A stretch of 41,753 nucleotides of DNA. It comes from an uncultured Solirubrobacteraceae bacterium. Lineage in GTDB: Bacteria > Actinomycetota > Thermoleophilia > Solirubrobacterales > Solirubrobacteraceae. The stretch lies in NCBI GenBank assembly GCA_902806175.1, contig CADCVQ010000176.1:1-41753 (forward strand). Reading direction: 5' to 3'. Positions 15,456 to 23,995 of this stretch are shown here, in pieces. Position 1 is the first letter of the stretch. Each line of letters starts with the position of its first letter. The position numbers and the translations under genes are program-made. The notes below the pieces were generated by a model. The model did no database searches, was not told where the DNA came from, and was given only the letters and a program-made list of their open reading frames with translations.

Positions 15456-16316
15456 GTGCCTGAGCTCGGAGCAATCCTCACCGCGATCGTCACCCCGTTC
15501 GGGGAGAACGGCGCCATCGACGAGCACGCGTTCGTCGAGCTCATGCACCACCTCGCCGCGCACGGCTCGGACGGCTTTGTCGTCTGCGGCACGACGGGGG
15601 AGGCCGCCACGCTCGACGACGAGGAGCACCTGCGCGTCATCGAGCTTGCCGCCGCCGAGCGGCCGCCCGGCACGACGATCGTCGCCGGTGTCGGATCCAA
15701 CGACACGCGCCACGCGATCCATCTCACGAACGGCGCCTGCGAGCGCGGCGCAGACGCGCTGCTGTCGGTCAACCCGTACTACAACCGCCCCAACCGGCGC
15801 GGCATCATCGCCCACTACCGCGAGATCTCGCGCGTCGCCGACCGACCGATCGTGCTCTACAACATCCCGCAACGCACGGGATCAGACCTTCCCAACGACC
15901 TGCTTGCCGAGCTCGCCCAGCTGGATCACATCGAGGCCGTCAAGCAGGCAAACAACGACAACCTGGCCCCGATCGACGGACTGCGCATCTACGCCGGAAA
16001 CGACGAGATCCTCACCGCGGTGCTCGACATGGGCGAACCCGGAGGTATCTTGACCGCCAGCCACATCGTAGGCCCGCAGATGCGCCGCATGGTCGACGAA
16101 CCAGACCAGCGCGCCGCGATCCACGAGAGCCTGCTGCCCGTCTTTGCGGCCATGAGCGTCGCCCCCGCGGCCATCACCAACAAGGCCGCGCTGAACCTGC
16201 TCGGCCACGCCGTCGGGGTGCCGCGCCTGCCGTACGTCGAGGCCGACGAGCATGAGACCGCGACGATCCGCGCGATGCTGCAGGACCGCGGCCTCCTCGT
16301 CGGAGCGACAGTTTGA
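15456..16316 (+). CDS. dapA: 4-hydroxy-tetrahydrodipicolinate synthase
   Basis: Condenses pyruvate with aspartate semialdehyde, first step of the diaminopimelate branch. A 286-aa TIM barrel with ILTAIVTPFGENGAID, the FVVCGTTGEAATL substrate motif, SVNPYYNRPNRRG, the catalytic Tyr in IVLYNIPQRTG, and the Schiff-base Lys in IEAVKQANND. YAGNDEI follows. The GTG start has an extended -10 box just upstream. The stop overlaps the RNase J start (TTGA); a dapA-rnj pair is common in actinobacteria. Confidence 0.97.
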   Translation: MPELGAILTAIVTPFGENGAIDEHAFVELMHHLAAHGSDGFVVCGTTGEAATLDDEEHLRVIELAAAERPPGTTIVAGVGSNDTRHAIHLTNGACERGADALLSVNPYYNRPNRRGIIAHYREISRVADRPIVLYNIPQRTGSDLPNDLLAELAQLDHIEAVKQANNDNLAPIDGLRIYAGNDEILTAVLDMGEPGGILTASHIVGPQMRRMVDEPDQRAAIHESLLPVFAAMSVAPAAITNKAALNLLGHAVGVPRLPYVEADEHETATIRAMLQDRGLLVGATV

Positions 16317-17983
16317 GCAGCCCGTTGCGGGTCTTGCCGCTCGGCGGCCTGGGCGAGATCGGCAAGAACATGACCGTGGTCGAGTACGAGGACCGCATCG
16401 TCCTCGTCGATGTCGGCCTGCGCTTTCCGACCGCCGAGATGATGGGCATCGACCTCGTCCTGCCCGACTTCGCCTACCTGCGCGGCCGCGTCTCGGACAT
16501 CGAGGCGATCGTCGTCACGCACGGCCACGAGGACCATCTCGGCTGCCTGCCGTTTCTGCTGCGCGAGCTCGGCGTGCACGACGCGCCCCCCGTCTACGGC
16601 GGTCCGCTGACGATGGCGATGGCGCGCTCCAAGCTCGACGAGCACAAGCTCGCGCGCGACGTCGTCGTCGAGGACGTCAAGGACGGCGAGATCATCGAGG
16701 CCGGCCCGTTCGACGTCGAGCTGATCCATATGACGCACTCGATCCCGGATGCGAGCGCCGTCGCGATCAAGAGCGAGCTGGGCACGATCCTCATCACCGG
16801 CGACTACAAGTTCGACCAGACGCCCGTCGACGGGCGGCCCGCTGACGTCTCGCGCCTGGCCGAGCTCGGGCGCGACGGCCTGCTGCTGCTGTGCGGCGAC
16901 TCGACCAACGCCGACCGTCCCGGCTTTGCCCCGAGCGAGAAGGTCGCGGGGCCGAACCTGCTCGACGTCTTCAGCCGGGCCAAGGGGCGCATCGTCGTGA
17001 CGTCGTTTGCGTCGAACATCCATCGCGTCCAGCAGGTCGTCGACGCGGCCGCGGTGCTGGGTCGCAAGGTCGTGCTCGTGGGGCGCTCGATGCGCAAGAA
17101 CACGAACATCGGCCGCTCGCTGGGGCACATCAAGATGCCCGAGGGGATCGTCATCGGCCCGCGCGAGATGTCGAGCTTCCCCGACGAGAAGATCGTGATC
17201 ATCTCGACCGGCTCACAGGGCGAGCCGCTCAGCGCGCTGCGCCGGATGGCCCATCGCGACCACCCGCAGGTCGAGCTGCACGCCGGCGACACGATCGTCT
17301 TCAGCGCGACGCCGATCCCCGGCAACGAGCGCGCCGTCAACGAGACGATCGACCGGCTCTACCACATCGGCTGTGACGTGATCACGACAAAGGACGCGCC
17401 GATCCACGCCTCCGGCCACGGCTACGCCGAAGAGATCAAGCTCATGCTCAACCTCACCAAGCCGCGCTACGTCATGCCGTTTCACGGCGACCACAAGCGC
17501 ATCCACCTGCACGCGCAGCTGGCCGAGGCCGTGGGCGTGGCGCCGCAGAACATCTTCAAGGGCGAGAACGGGCTGCCGCTCGAGCTCGATGCCAAGGGCG
17601 CGCGCTGGGCCGACAAGGTGCAGTCGGGGATGATCTTCGTCGACGGCGTCGACATCGGCGACGTGACCGACGTCGCGCTGCGCGACCGCCGCATGCTGTC
17701 GGCCGACGGCATCTTCGTCATCGTCGCGACGATCTCCGAGCAGGACGGCTCCTCGGTCGCCGAGCCGGAGGTCATCTTCCGCGGCGTGCCCTACGCCGGC
17801 GAGGCCGACAAGCTGCTCGACTCGCTGCGCGACTGCGTCGAGGGCTCGCTGGACCGGGCGGCCAAGGAGGAGATCCGCGAGATCGACCTGCTCCAGGAGA
17901 TCCTGCATGACGATCTCGCCGCGTTCGTGTACGACCGCATCAAGCGCCGCCCGATGGTGCTGCCGGTCGTCGTAGAGGTGTAG
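16313..17983 (+). CDS. rnj: ribonuclease J
   Basis: Metallo-beta-lactamase ribonuclease with 5'-3' exo- and endonuclease activity on RNA. PLGGLGEIGKNM at the N-terminus, the zinc motif THGHEDH, and HMTHSIPDA identify it. GTILITGDYKFD, the beta-CASP motifs (VTSFASNIHRVQQV, STGSQGEP, FSATPIPGNERAVN), ASGHGY and MPFHGDHKRI follow. At 556 aa it is full length with the C-terminal domain. The TTG start overlaps the dapA stop (TTGA) and places MSSPLRVLPLGG in the family register. Confidence 0.97.
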   Translation: MSSPLRVLPLGGLGEIGKNMTVVEYEDRIVLVDVGLRFPTAEMMGIDLVLPDFAYLRGRVSDIEAIVVTHGHEDHLGCLPFLLRELGVHDAPPVYGGPLTMAMARSKLDEHKLARDVVVEDVKDGEIIEAGPFDVELIHMTHSIPDASAVAIKSELGTILITGDYKFDQTPVDGRPADVSRLAELGRDGLLLLCGDSTNADRPGFAPSEKVAGPNLLDVFSRAKGRIVVTSFASNIHRVQQVVDAAAVLGRKVVLVGRSMRKNTNIGRSLGHIKMPEGIVIGPREMSSFPDEKIVIISTGSQGEPLSALRRMAHRDHPQVELHAGDTIVFSATPIPGNERAVNETIDRLYHIGCDVITTKDAPIHASGHGYAEEIKLMLNLTKPRYVMPFHGDHKRIHLHAQLAEAVGVAPQNIFKGENGLPLELDAKGARWADKVQSGMIFVDGVDIGDVTDVALRDRRMLSADGIFVIVATISEQDGSSVAEPEVIFRGVPYAGEADKLLDSLRDCVEGSLDRAAKEEIREIDLLQEILHDDLAAFVYDRIKRRPMVLPVVVEV

Positions 17984-18016
17984 CCGGGCGCGCGCGGCCA
18001 CGGCGGGCGCGTCCGC

Positions 18017-18952
18017 TCAACCCACGACCGTCGAGACGAACCCCCGGTCGAGGTAGCGGTACCCGACAAGGACCCACCCATGGATCGCGTACGCCCGAGA
18101 TCCGCCGGCCTGCACCCGCGCATAGGCGAACTCGACGTCGCCGTTCACGACACCCGCACGATCAAACGCCGCCAGCCGCAGTCGGTCCGCGGCGCACAGC
18201 GAGATCGCCTGCCCCTCACGCAGGACCGCGCGGATGATGCCGCCGCCCGGCAGCAGCCCGTGCAGCGTCCGTGGCAGGTTCCACAGCAGGTAGTTGTAGC
18301 TCGCCCGGCGCCCGCCGCGTGATCGATAGGTGCGGCCGGGATCGCCGTAGTTCGACCAGCGCGCGCCAGCGCCGCCGGACCGGCCGGCGTTGCGTCGCGC
18401 GCGAAGCTCCGCCGGGGTCTTGTAGTACATCCGCCGCAGCGCGCCGCCCACCGCTCGGGGTGCGTTGCGCACCGGCGTATCGCAGCCCGCCACCGGCGCG
18501 CCGTTGCCGTTGCGCGCCGATCGCGCCAGCAGGCTCACCGGCCGCGCGAACGCGCGCGCCGGCACATGCACCGTCGCCTGGCGCACGACGCACGGCAGCG
18601 CGCAGCCGCCGCGGCGCACGTACGTGCGCGCGCCGTCGAGCTGTAGCGCCTCGAAGCGCAGCAGTCGCAGCTCGCCGTGACGGCAGCGCGGGCGCGAGCC
18701 CGGCTCGTGCCCGGCGGCGACGCTCGCCGGAAGCTGCTTGCCGTCGAACGTCAGCGCGCGCACGCGCTGCGGGCGCCGTGCGGGCACGCACTCGCTGATC
18801 AGCGAAGCCTCGAACGCGTTGTTCGGCGCGCGCTGCGGCTCCGACGCGCCGTGTCCCGCCGCAGCGATCAACAGCGCGGCCGTGACGCCGACCGCGGCGA
18901 GCAGCGTGAGCTTTGCGATCGTCCCTGACCTCAGCCTGGATTCCAGGCTCAG
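18017..18952 (-). CDS. secreted protein of unknown function; probable CTG start
   Basis: About 311 residues. A signal peptide follows a short basic stretch (SGTIAKLTLLAAVGVTAALLIAAAGHGAS). The mature part has paired cysteines (GGCALPC) and a Tyr/Trp/Gly-rich C-terminal half (YYKTPAELRARR, SYNYLLWNLPRT, YAIHGWVLVGYRYLDRGF). I do not recognise the family. There is no ATG, GTG or TTG ahead of the signal peptide in this frame except far upstream inside the kinase. A CTG at 18952 overlaps the kinase stop (CTGA on the minus strand). It lies last in a regulator-kinase-secreted protein unit, so its product may be a target or partner of that system (inference). Confidence 0.65.
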   Translation of the reverse strand: MSLESRLRSGTIAKLTLLAAVGVTAALLIAAAGHGASEPQRAPNNAFEASLISECVPARRPQRVRALTFDGKQLPASVAAGHEPGSRPRCRHGELRLLRFEALQLDGARTYVRRGGCALPCVVRQATVHVPARAFARPVSLLARSARNGNGAPVAGCDTPVRNAPRAVGGALRRMYYKTPAELRARRNAGRSGGAGARWSNYGDPGRTYRSRGGRRASYNYLLWNLPRTLHGLLPGGGIIRAVLREGQAISLCAADRLRLAAFDRAGVVNGDVEFAYARVQAGGSRAYAIHGWVLVGYRYLDRGFVSTVVG

Positions 18953-20364
18953 CCGGCCTGCGCGCCGACGACGGGCCGGACGCTGTGCGACAGCGGCAGC
19001 TGCACGGCAAAGCGCGTACCGCGGGCGCGCCCGGCGCCGTTCATCGTCGGCGACTCGATCGTCACCGTGCCGCCGTGTGACTCGGCGACGGCGTGGACGA
19101 TCGACAGGCCCAGCCCCGACGAGCCGCCGCGGTCGCCGACGCCGCGCACGAAGCGCTCGAAGACGCGGTCGCGCAACTCGGCCGGAACGCCGGGGCCGTC
19201 GTCCTCGACGATGAGCCGCACCGAGCCGTCGACGCACTCGACCGACGCGCGGACCTGCGTGCCCGGCGGCGTGTGGCGGATCGCGTTCTCCATGAGGTTC
19301 AGCGTCAGGCGGTGCAGCTCGTCGCGCGCGCCGTCGACGATCGCCCGGTTGGCCTCGATCGAGACGTCGTGCCCGTCGGCGATGACGCCGACCTCGGCGG
19401 CGGCCTCGACGAGCACCTGGCCGAGGTCGGTCGGCGTGTGCGGCGCCTGGCGGGCCGCGTCGTGGCGCGCGAGCAGCAGCAGGTCGGCGACGAGGCGGCG
19501 CATCCGGCGCGAGGACCGCAGCGCGGAGTTGGCCGCCTCCTCCTGCTCGCCGTCGAGGCTCTCGGCGAGCAGCTCGAGGTTCGCGAGCACGCTGGTCAGC
19601 GGCGTGCGCAGCTCGTGCGACGCATCGGCGACGAACTCGCGCTGGCGGCGCAGCGCGTCCTCGGTCTCCGCGCGCGAGGCGTCCAGCGCGTGCAGCATCC
19701 CGTCGAGGGTTCGAGCGAGCTCGGCCACCTCGTCGTCGGCCTCGACCTGCGGGATCCGCTCAGCCGGGTCGCGCGTCTGCTCGATCTTGCGTGCGGTCGC
19801 GGTCAGCTCGGTGATCGGCGCCATCGCGCGCCGGGCGACCATCAGCCCCGCCAGCAGCGCCAGGCCCGCGCCGCTGAGCACGCCGATCGTGAGAAACAGG
19901 CGCAGGCGGGCGACGGTGGCGTCGACGGTGGCCAGCGGCCGGGCGTACTGCAGGTACAGCGGCAGCGGCACGATCTCGTCCGCCACCGGAGGACGCAGCT
20001 GGCGCGTCTCGACGCGGTAGCCGTCCTCTTCGGCGCTGCGCTTGCGGGGAGGCCCGAAGTCCTTGGTGTGCACGGTGCTCTTGAGCAGGATCCCCTCGCG
20101 CGTGACGATCCGGACGACGGTCGAGCCGTCCTCGTAGAACGCGAGGTCGGGCTCCAGGCCGTCGAGGTTGAGGCCGCCCATGTACGGGACCGGCGCGGTG
20201 TAGGTGATCTTCTCGCGCAGGAGGTCGGCTGCGTCGCGCAGCTCGCGTTCGAAGTCCTCGTGCAGGCGCTGCGACGTCAGGCCGCCGACGGCGCCGGCGA
20301 AACCGCAGAGGATCACGAGCGTCAGGAGCGCAGAGCCGCCGGCGAGCCGCCAGCGGATCGGCAT
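18949..20364 (-). CDS. two-component sensor histidine kinase
   Basis: A 471-aa membrane kinase: first TM at about 8-28, extracytoplasmic sensor region of about 120 residues, second TM at about 157-177, and a HAMP linker (APITELTATARKIEQTRD). The HisKA motif REFVADASHELRTPL carries the phospho-acceptor His250. The HATPase boxes are NLMENAIRHTPPG (N), EDDGPGVP (G1) and GSSGLGLSIV (G2). The start at 20364 (MPIRWRLAGG) lies four bases after the response-regulator stop; a longer in-frame start would overlap that gene. With the upstream OmpR-type regulator it resembles actinobacterial MprAB/CutRS-like systems. The signal sensed is unknown. Confidence 0.93.
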   Translation of the reverse strand: MPIRWRLAGGSALLTLVILCGFAGAVGGLTSQRLHEDFERELRDAADLLREKITYTAPVPYMGGLNLDGLEPDLAFYEDGSTVVRIVTREGILLKSTVHTKDFGPPRKRSAEEDGYRVETRQLRPPVADEIVPLPLYLQYARPLATVDATVARLRLFLTIGVLSGAGLALLAGLMVARRAMAPITELTATARKIEQTRDPAERIPQVEADDEVAELARTLDGMLHALDASRAETEDALRRQREFVADASHELRTPLTSVLANLELLAESLDGEQEEAANSALRSSRRMRRLVADLLLLARHDAARQAPHTPTDLGQVLVEAAAEVGVIADGHDVSIEANRAIVDGARDELHRLTLNLMENAIRHTPPGTQVRASVECVDGSVRLIVEDDGPGVPAELRDRVFERFVRGVGDRGGSSGLGLSIVHAVAESHGGTVTIESPTMNGAGRARGTRFAVQLPLSHSVRPVVGAQAG

Positions 20365-20368
20365 CTGC

Positions 20369-21052
20369 CTAGGCGCGGAGAACGTAGCCTGCGCCGCGGA
20401 TCGTATGGAGGAGACGCGGCTCATCGCCGGCTTCCAGCTTCCTTCTCAGGTTGGATACGAACACCTCGATCGTGTTCGTCGTCGCGAAGGGATCGTAACC
20501 CCATACCTCTTCCAGTAGTCGCTGCCGGGGCACGACGATACGCTCGTTGCGCATCAGGTACTCCAGTAGCTCGAACTCGCGCTGCGTGAGCTCGATGTCG
20601 CGCTCCAGGCGACGGACCTCGTGCGTGTCGGGGTTGAGCTGCAGGTCGCCGACGACGAGCGAGGCGCTGCCGCGCGGCGGCCGCCGGCGCAGCAGCGCAC
20701 GCAGGCGCGCCAGCAGCTCCTGGCGCTCGAACGGCTTGACGAGGTAGTCGTCGGCGCCCGCGTCGAGGCCTTGGACGCGCGCGTCGACGGCATCGCGCGC
20801 GGTGAGCATGAGGATCGGGACGTCGCCGCCGTCGCTGCGCAGCGTGCGCGCGACGTCGATGCCGTCGATCTTGGGCAGGCCGAGGTCGAGAATCACGAGG
20901 TCGGGGCTGAACTCGCGCGCGTCGGCGAGCGCGGTCTCACCGTCATAGCTCGCGCGCGCCTCATAGCCCTCCATCCGCAGCGACCGCAGCAGAACCTGCG
21001 CGATCTCCTGGTCATCCTCGACGACGAGGACGCGTGGTTGGCGCTCGGACAT
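20369..21052 (-). CDS. OmpR/PhoB-type response regulator
   Basis: A 227-aa regulator: receiver domain with acidic pocket VVEDD (10-14), phospho-acceptor Asp56 (LVILDLGLP), Thr84 region (LMLTARD) and Lys106 (LVKPFE). The C-terminal winged helix contains LTQREFELLEYLMRN, RLLEEVWGYDPFATTNTIEVFVSNLRRKLE and the final wing TIRGAGYVL. The start codon has TACCCT nine bases upstream on the minus strand and no obvious Shine-Dalgarno. It is co-transcribed with the kinase (gap of four bases) and divergent from ftsK across the long hairpin. Confidence 0.96.
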   Translation of the reverse strand: MSERQPRVLVVEDDQEIAQVLLRSLRMEGYEARASYDGETALADAREFSPDLVILDLGLPKIDGIDVARTLRSDGGDVPILMLTARDAVDARVQGLDAGADDYLVKPFERQELLARLRALLRRRPPRGSASLVVGDLQLNPDTHEVRRLERDIELTQREFELLEYLMRNERIVVPRQRLLEEVWGYDPFATTNTIEVFVSNLRRKLEAGDEPRLLHTIRGAGYVLRA

Positions 21053-21061
21053 GGCCTCATC

Positions 21062-21067
21062 AGGGTA
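21062..21067 (-). promoter_or_regulatory. putative -10 box of the response-regulator operon
   Basis: TACCCT on the minus strand, nine bases before the ATG at 21052. A TTAACC about 19 bp further upstream is a weak -35 candidate that touches the outer edge of the long hairpin. Confidence 0.4.
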
Positions 21068-21089
21068 GGGCCGCGGCTCAACCCACGGT

Positions 21090-21256
21090 TAAGGGGCTAT
21101 CTCGGTAGAGATCGTGCGCTGACGCGTTCGAGAACCGAGCGGGGCGGTACGGACACCGATCTTTCGTACTGGTGGTACGACGGATCGGTGGCCGTGCCGT
21201 ATCCGCGACGGTCATCGGGCGCGTCGGCGTGCGAGATCTACCGGGATAGCCCCTAA
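21090..21256 (+). ncRNA. 167-nt near-perfect hairpin, candidate structured RNA or palindromic MITE
   Basis: The left arm 21090-21169 pairs with the right arm 21175-21256 around a 5-nt loop (21170-21174). By hand alignment, of 80 left-arm positions about 62 form Watson-Crick pairs and 10 form G-U pairs on the plus strand; two single-base bulges lie in the right arm (near 21201 and 21207). The outer 18 bp (GGGGCTATC... with ...GATAGCCCC) and the innermost CGTAC/GTACG are the strongest parts. Non-Watson-Crick pairs are almost all G-U on the plus strand and only one is A-C, which is expected if the plus-strand RNA is the selected molecule. TAA flanks the core on both sides (21090-21092 and 21254-21256), as after transposition. 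No protein-coding sense. Confidence 0.6.
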
Positions 21257-21268
21257 GGGCGGCTCGAC

Positions 21269-21355
21269 GTGCACGAGCTCCTGTCGGCGCCGCGGCGGCG
21301 GGCACGCCTGCGCCGCGCCCGCAAGCAGGACCACCCGCGGTCGCCGTCGAAGTGA
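21269..21355 (+). CDS. possible 28-aa leader ORF coupled to ftsK
   Basis: A GTG at 21269 opens a 28-codon frame (VHELLSAPRRRARLRRARK...), very basic, whose TGA overlaps the ftsK GTG as GTGA (21352-21355). It starts 13 bases after the long hairpin. No good Shine-Dalgarno or -10 box precedes it, so it could be chance; the overlap with ftsK is the only support. Confidence 0.3.
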   Translation: MHELLSAPRRRARLRRARKQDHPRSPSK

Positions 21356-23985
21356 ACCGCGGCACAACCATGGCCGCAGCCCGAAAGCCCGCACTCCGCC
21401 GCACGCCGGCCAAGAGCAAGCCGCGCGCCCGCGCGCGGCGCTCGTCGCTGGGCGCCCTCGGCCTGCCGGCGATCGAGCAGCGCCACATCGACCTCATCGG
21501 CCTCGGGCTCGTCGCGCTCGGCGTCTTTCTCGCCTTCCCGCTGTACCTCGATTGGGACGGCGGCGCGGCCGGCCACGCCGCGACCGACGGCCTGGCGTAC
21601 ATCCTGGGACAGGTCTCCTATGCGGTGCCCGTGGCGATCGTCGCCGCCGGCGCGATCCTCGTCCTGCGTCCCGTGCTGCCCGCGGTGCGACCCTTTCGCT
21701 CGGGCGCGCTGTGCCTCTTCGCCGCGCTGGCGCTCATGCTCGCCGCCGGGACGTTCGGGATCGGCCCGCGCGGCATGCGCGACGGTTACTGGGACGCATC
21801 GTTCTTCGAGCCACGCGGGGGCATCGTCGGCGACGCGCTGCTGTACTGCGTCGCCACGGCGGTGTCGACGATCGGCGCGCACATCCTCGCCGTCTTCCTG
21901 TTCGTCGCGGGCACCCTGCTGCTGACCGGCGCCTCCGTCGCCGGCGTCCTGCGCGCGACGGGCTCCGGCCTGGCCGACACGACGCGCGCGATCAGCCGCA
22001 CCGTACCCGCGCGTGCGCGACGGACGGCGCCGATCGCGGCAGATCGGCCCGCGCACCTCCCCGAGCCCGAGCCCTACCACCCGCCCGAGCCCGCCGACAG
22101 CGAGGTCGTCGTGCGCGCGACGCACGTCGAGGCGCCCGCGCCCGCGGCTCCCGCGGTGACGTCCGGCCGCGACGGCTTCTGGTCGGGCGCGGCGCGCTTT
22201 CCCGACATCTACGGCGAGCCGTCGGCGCAGGACGAGCCCGAGGACGCGGAGTCGCTCGGGCGCCAACCGGCCGAGTCCGCGCCCGACGAGCAGCCGCTCG
22301 CCTACGAACCCGACCCCGAGCCCGACGACGAGCCCGACGACGAGGACGAGGACGGCGATCCCGAGGCCACAGCCGTCCTGCCCGCCGCGCGCCCGGCGCC
22401 GTCACCCGAGGACCTCACGCCGCAGGGGCGCCTGCGCGGATCGGTCACCGACGATCCCGACTTCGAGTGGATCCTGCCCGACCCGGCCGTGCTCAAGCGC
22501 TCCTCCGCCGAGCAGTCGCGGCCCGACACCGCCGGACAGGAACGCACCGCCAAGCGCCTGATCGAGGGCCTGGGCCACTTCGGCGTCGAGGCGAAGATCG
22601 TCGGCACCGTCGCCGGGCCGCACATCACGCGCTTTGAGCTGCGCCTAGCACCCGGCATCAAGATGAGCAAGGTCGCCCAGCTCAAGGACGACCTCGCCTA
22701 CGCGCTCGCCGCGACCGACATCCGCATCCTCGCGCCGATCCCCGGCAAGACCGCCGTCGGCGTCGAGGTTCCCAACGCGCGCCGCCGCATCGTCCAGCTC
22801 GGCGACGTCAACCAGGACGCGCCGCCCGGCTGGTCGCCGCTGACGATCTGGCTCGGCAAGGACGTCGCCGGCAAGGCGATCGGCGCCGACCTCGCGAAGA
22901 TGCCACACCTGCTCGTCGCCGGCACGACCGGCGCGGGCAAGTCGGCCTGCATCAACGCGATGCTGTCCAGCGTCCTGCTGCGCGCGACGCCGCACGACCT
23001 GCGCCTGGTGCTGATCGACCCCAAGCAGGTCGAGCTCAACCACTACGAGTCGATCCCGCACCTGCTCACGCCGGTCATCACGAGCCCGCGGATGGCCGCC
23101 AACGCGCTGCAGAACCTCGTCCGCGAGATGGAGCAGCGCTACTCGATCATGTCGCTGGCCAAGACGCGCTCGCTCGTCGAGCTCAACCGCTTCCGTGCCA
23201 GGCGCGGCGACCCGGAGTTGCCGTACATCCTGTGCGTCATCGACGAGCTCGCGGACCTCATGATGGTCGCGCCGGCCGACGTGGAGGATTCGATCATCCG
23301 CCTCGCGCAGAAGGCGCGCGCGGTCGGCATCCACCTCGTGCTCGCGACGCAGTCGCCGCGCGTCGACGTCATCACCGGGATGATCAAGGCCAACGTCCCC
23401 TCGCGGATCGCGTTCAGCGTCTCCTCGCAGACCGACTCGCGCGTGATCCTGGACTGCAACGGCGCCGAGTCGCTGCTGGGACAGGGCGACATGCTCTTCT
23501 CGCCGGTGGGTTCGTCGAAGCTGCAGCGCATCCAGGGCGCCTACATCGACGAGCCGCAGATCGAGGCGCTGACGACGTTCTGGCGTCGTCAGGGCGAGCC
23601 GGAGATGCGCGAGGACCTGCTCGACGAGGTCGAGAACGACGACGAGATCGCCGCGGGCGCCGCCGACGACGGCTTCAGCCCCGACGAGGACCCGTTGCTG
23701 GAGGACGCGATCCGGCTCTGCGTCGAGATGGGGACGGCGTCGACGTCGATGCTGCAGCGCCGCCTGCGCCTGGGCTACACCCGCGCCGGCCGGCTGATCG
23801 ACATGCTCGAGCGGCGCAACGTCATCAGCGGCTACGAGGGCTCCAAGCCGCGCCAGGTGCTCGTCGGCGCGGGCGACGTGGATCGCTTCCTCGCCAACCT
23901 GCGCGAGCGCGGCGGCGCCCCGGTCGACGCACCGGTGGTCGAGCGCCCGCCGGAGCCCACCGAGCCCGCCGCGGGCCACGAGTAG
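21352..23985 (+). CDS. ftsK: DNA translocase FtsK/SpoIIIE
   Basis: Septum-anchored ATPase that pumps chromosomal DNA during division. The 877-aa protein has an Arg/Lys-rich N-terminus and about four TM segments (roughly 45-200). An acidic Pro/Glu/Asp linker follows (about 225-360), then the motor domain with Walker A GTTGAGKS (about 524-531), IDPKQVELNHYE, Walker B YILCVIDELADLMM and LATQSPRVDVITG. The gamma winged helix ends the protein (DAIRLCVEMGTASTSMLQRRLRLGYTRAGRLIDMLE). The start could be the GTG at 21352 or the in-frame ATG at 21370 (MAAARKPAL); neither has a strong Shine-Dalgarno. The stop TAG is part of the TAGCCT box of the next unit. Confidence 0.97.
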   Translation: MNRGTTMAAARKPALRRTPAKSKPRARARRSSLGALGLPAIEQRHIDLIGLGLVALGVFLAFPLYLDWDGGAAGHAATDGLAYILGQVSYAVPVAIVAAGAILVLRPVLPAVRPFRSGALCLFAALALMLAAGTFGIGPRGMRDGYWDASFFEPRGGIVGDALLYCVATAVSTIGAHILAVFLFVAGTLLLTGASVAGVLRATGSGLADTTRAISRTVPARARRTAPIAADRPAHLPEPEPYHPPEPADSEVVVRATHVEAPAPAAPAVTSGRDGFWSGAARFPDIYGEPSAQDEPEDAESLGRQPAESAPDEQPLAYEPDPEPDDEPDDEDEDGDPEATAVLPAARPAPSPEDLTPQGRLRGSVTDDPDFEWILPDPAVLKRSSAEQSRPDTAGQERTAKRLIEGLGHFGVEAKIVGTVAGPHITRFELRLAPGIKMSKVAQLKDDLAYALAATDIRILAPIPGKTAVGVEVPNARRRIVQLGDVNQDAPPGWSPLTIWLGKDVAGKAIGADLAKMPHLLVAGTTGAGKSACINAMLSSVLLRATPHDLRLVLIDPKQVELNHYESIPHLLTPVITSPRMAANALQNLVREMEQRYSIMSLAKTRSLVELNRFRARRGDPELPYILCVIDELADLMMVAPADVEDSIIRLAQKARAVGIHLVLATQSPRVDVITGMIKANVPSRIAFSVSSQTDSRVILDCNGAESLLGQGDMLFSPVGSSKLQRIQGAYIDEPQIEALTTFWRRQGEPEMREDLLDEVENDDEIAAGAADDGFSPDEDPLLEDAIRLCVEMGTASTSMLQRRLRLGYTRAGRLIDMLERRNVISGYEGSKPRQVLVGAGDVDRFLANLRERGGAPVDAPVVERPPEPTEPAAGHE

Positions 23986-23995
23986 CCTCTGGCCG

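Noticed and set aside
21121-21140. tRNA T-loop-like GTTCGAGAAC
   Set aside because: No acceptor, D or anticodon arms around it; it is part of the long hairpin arm.
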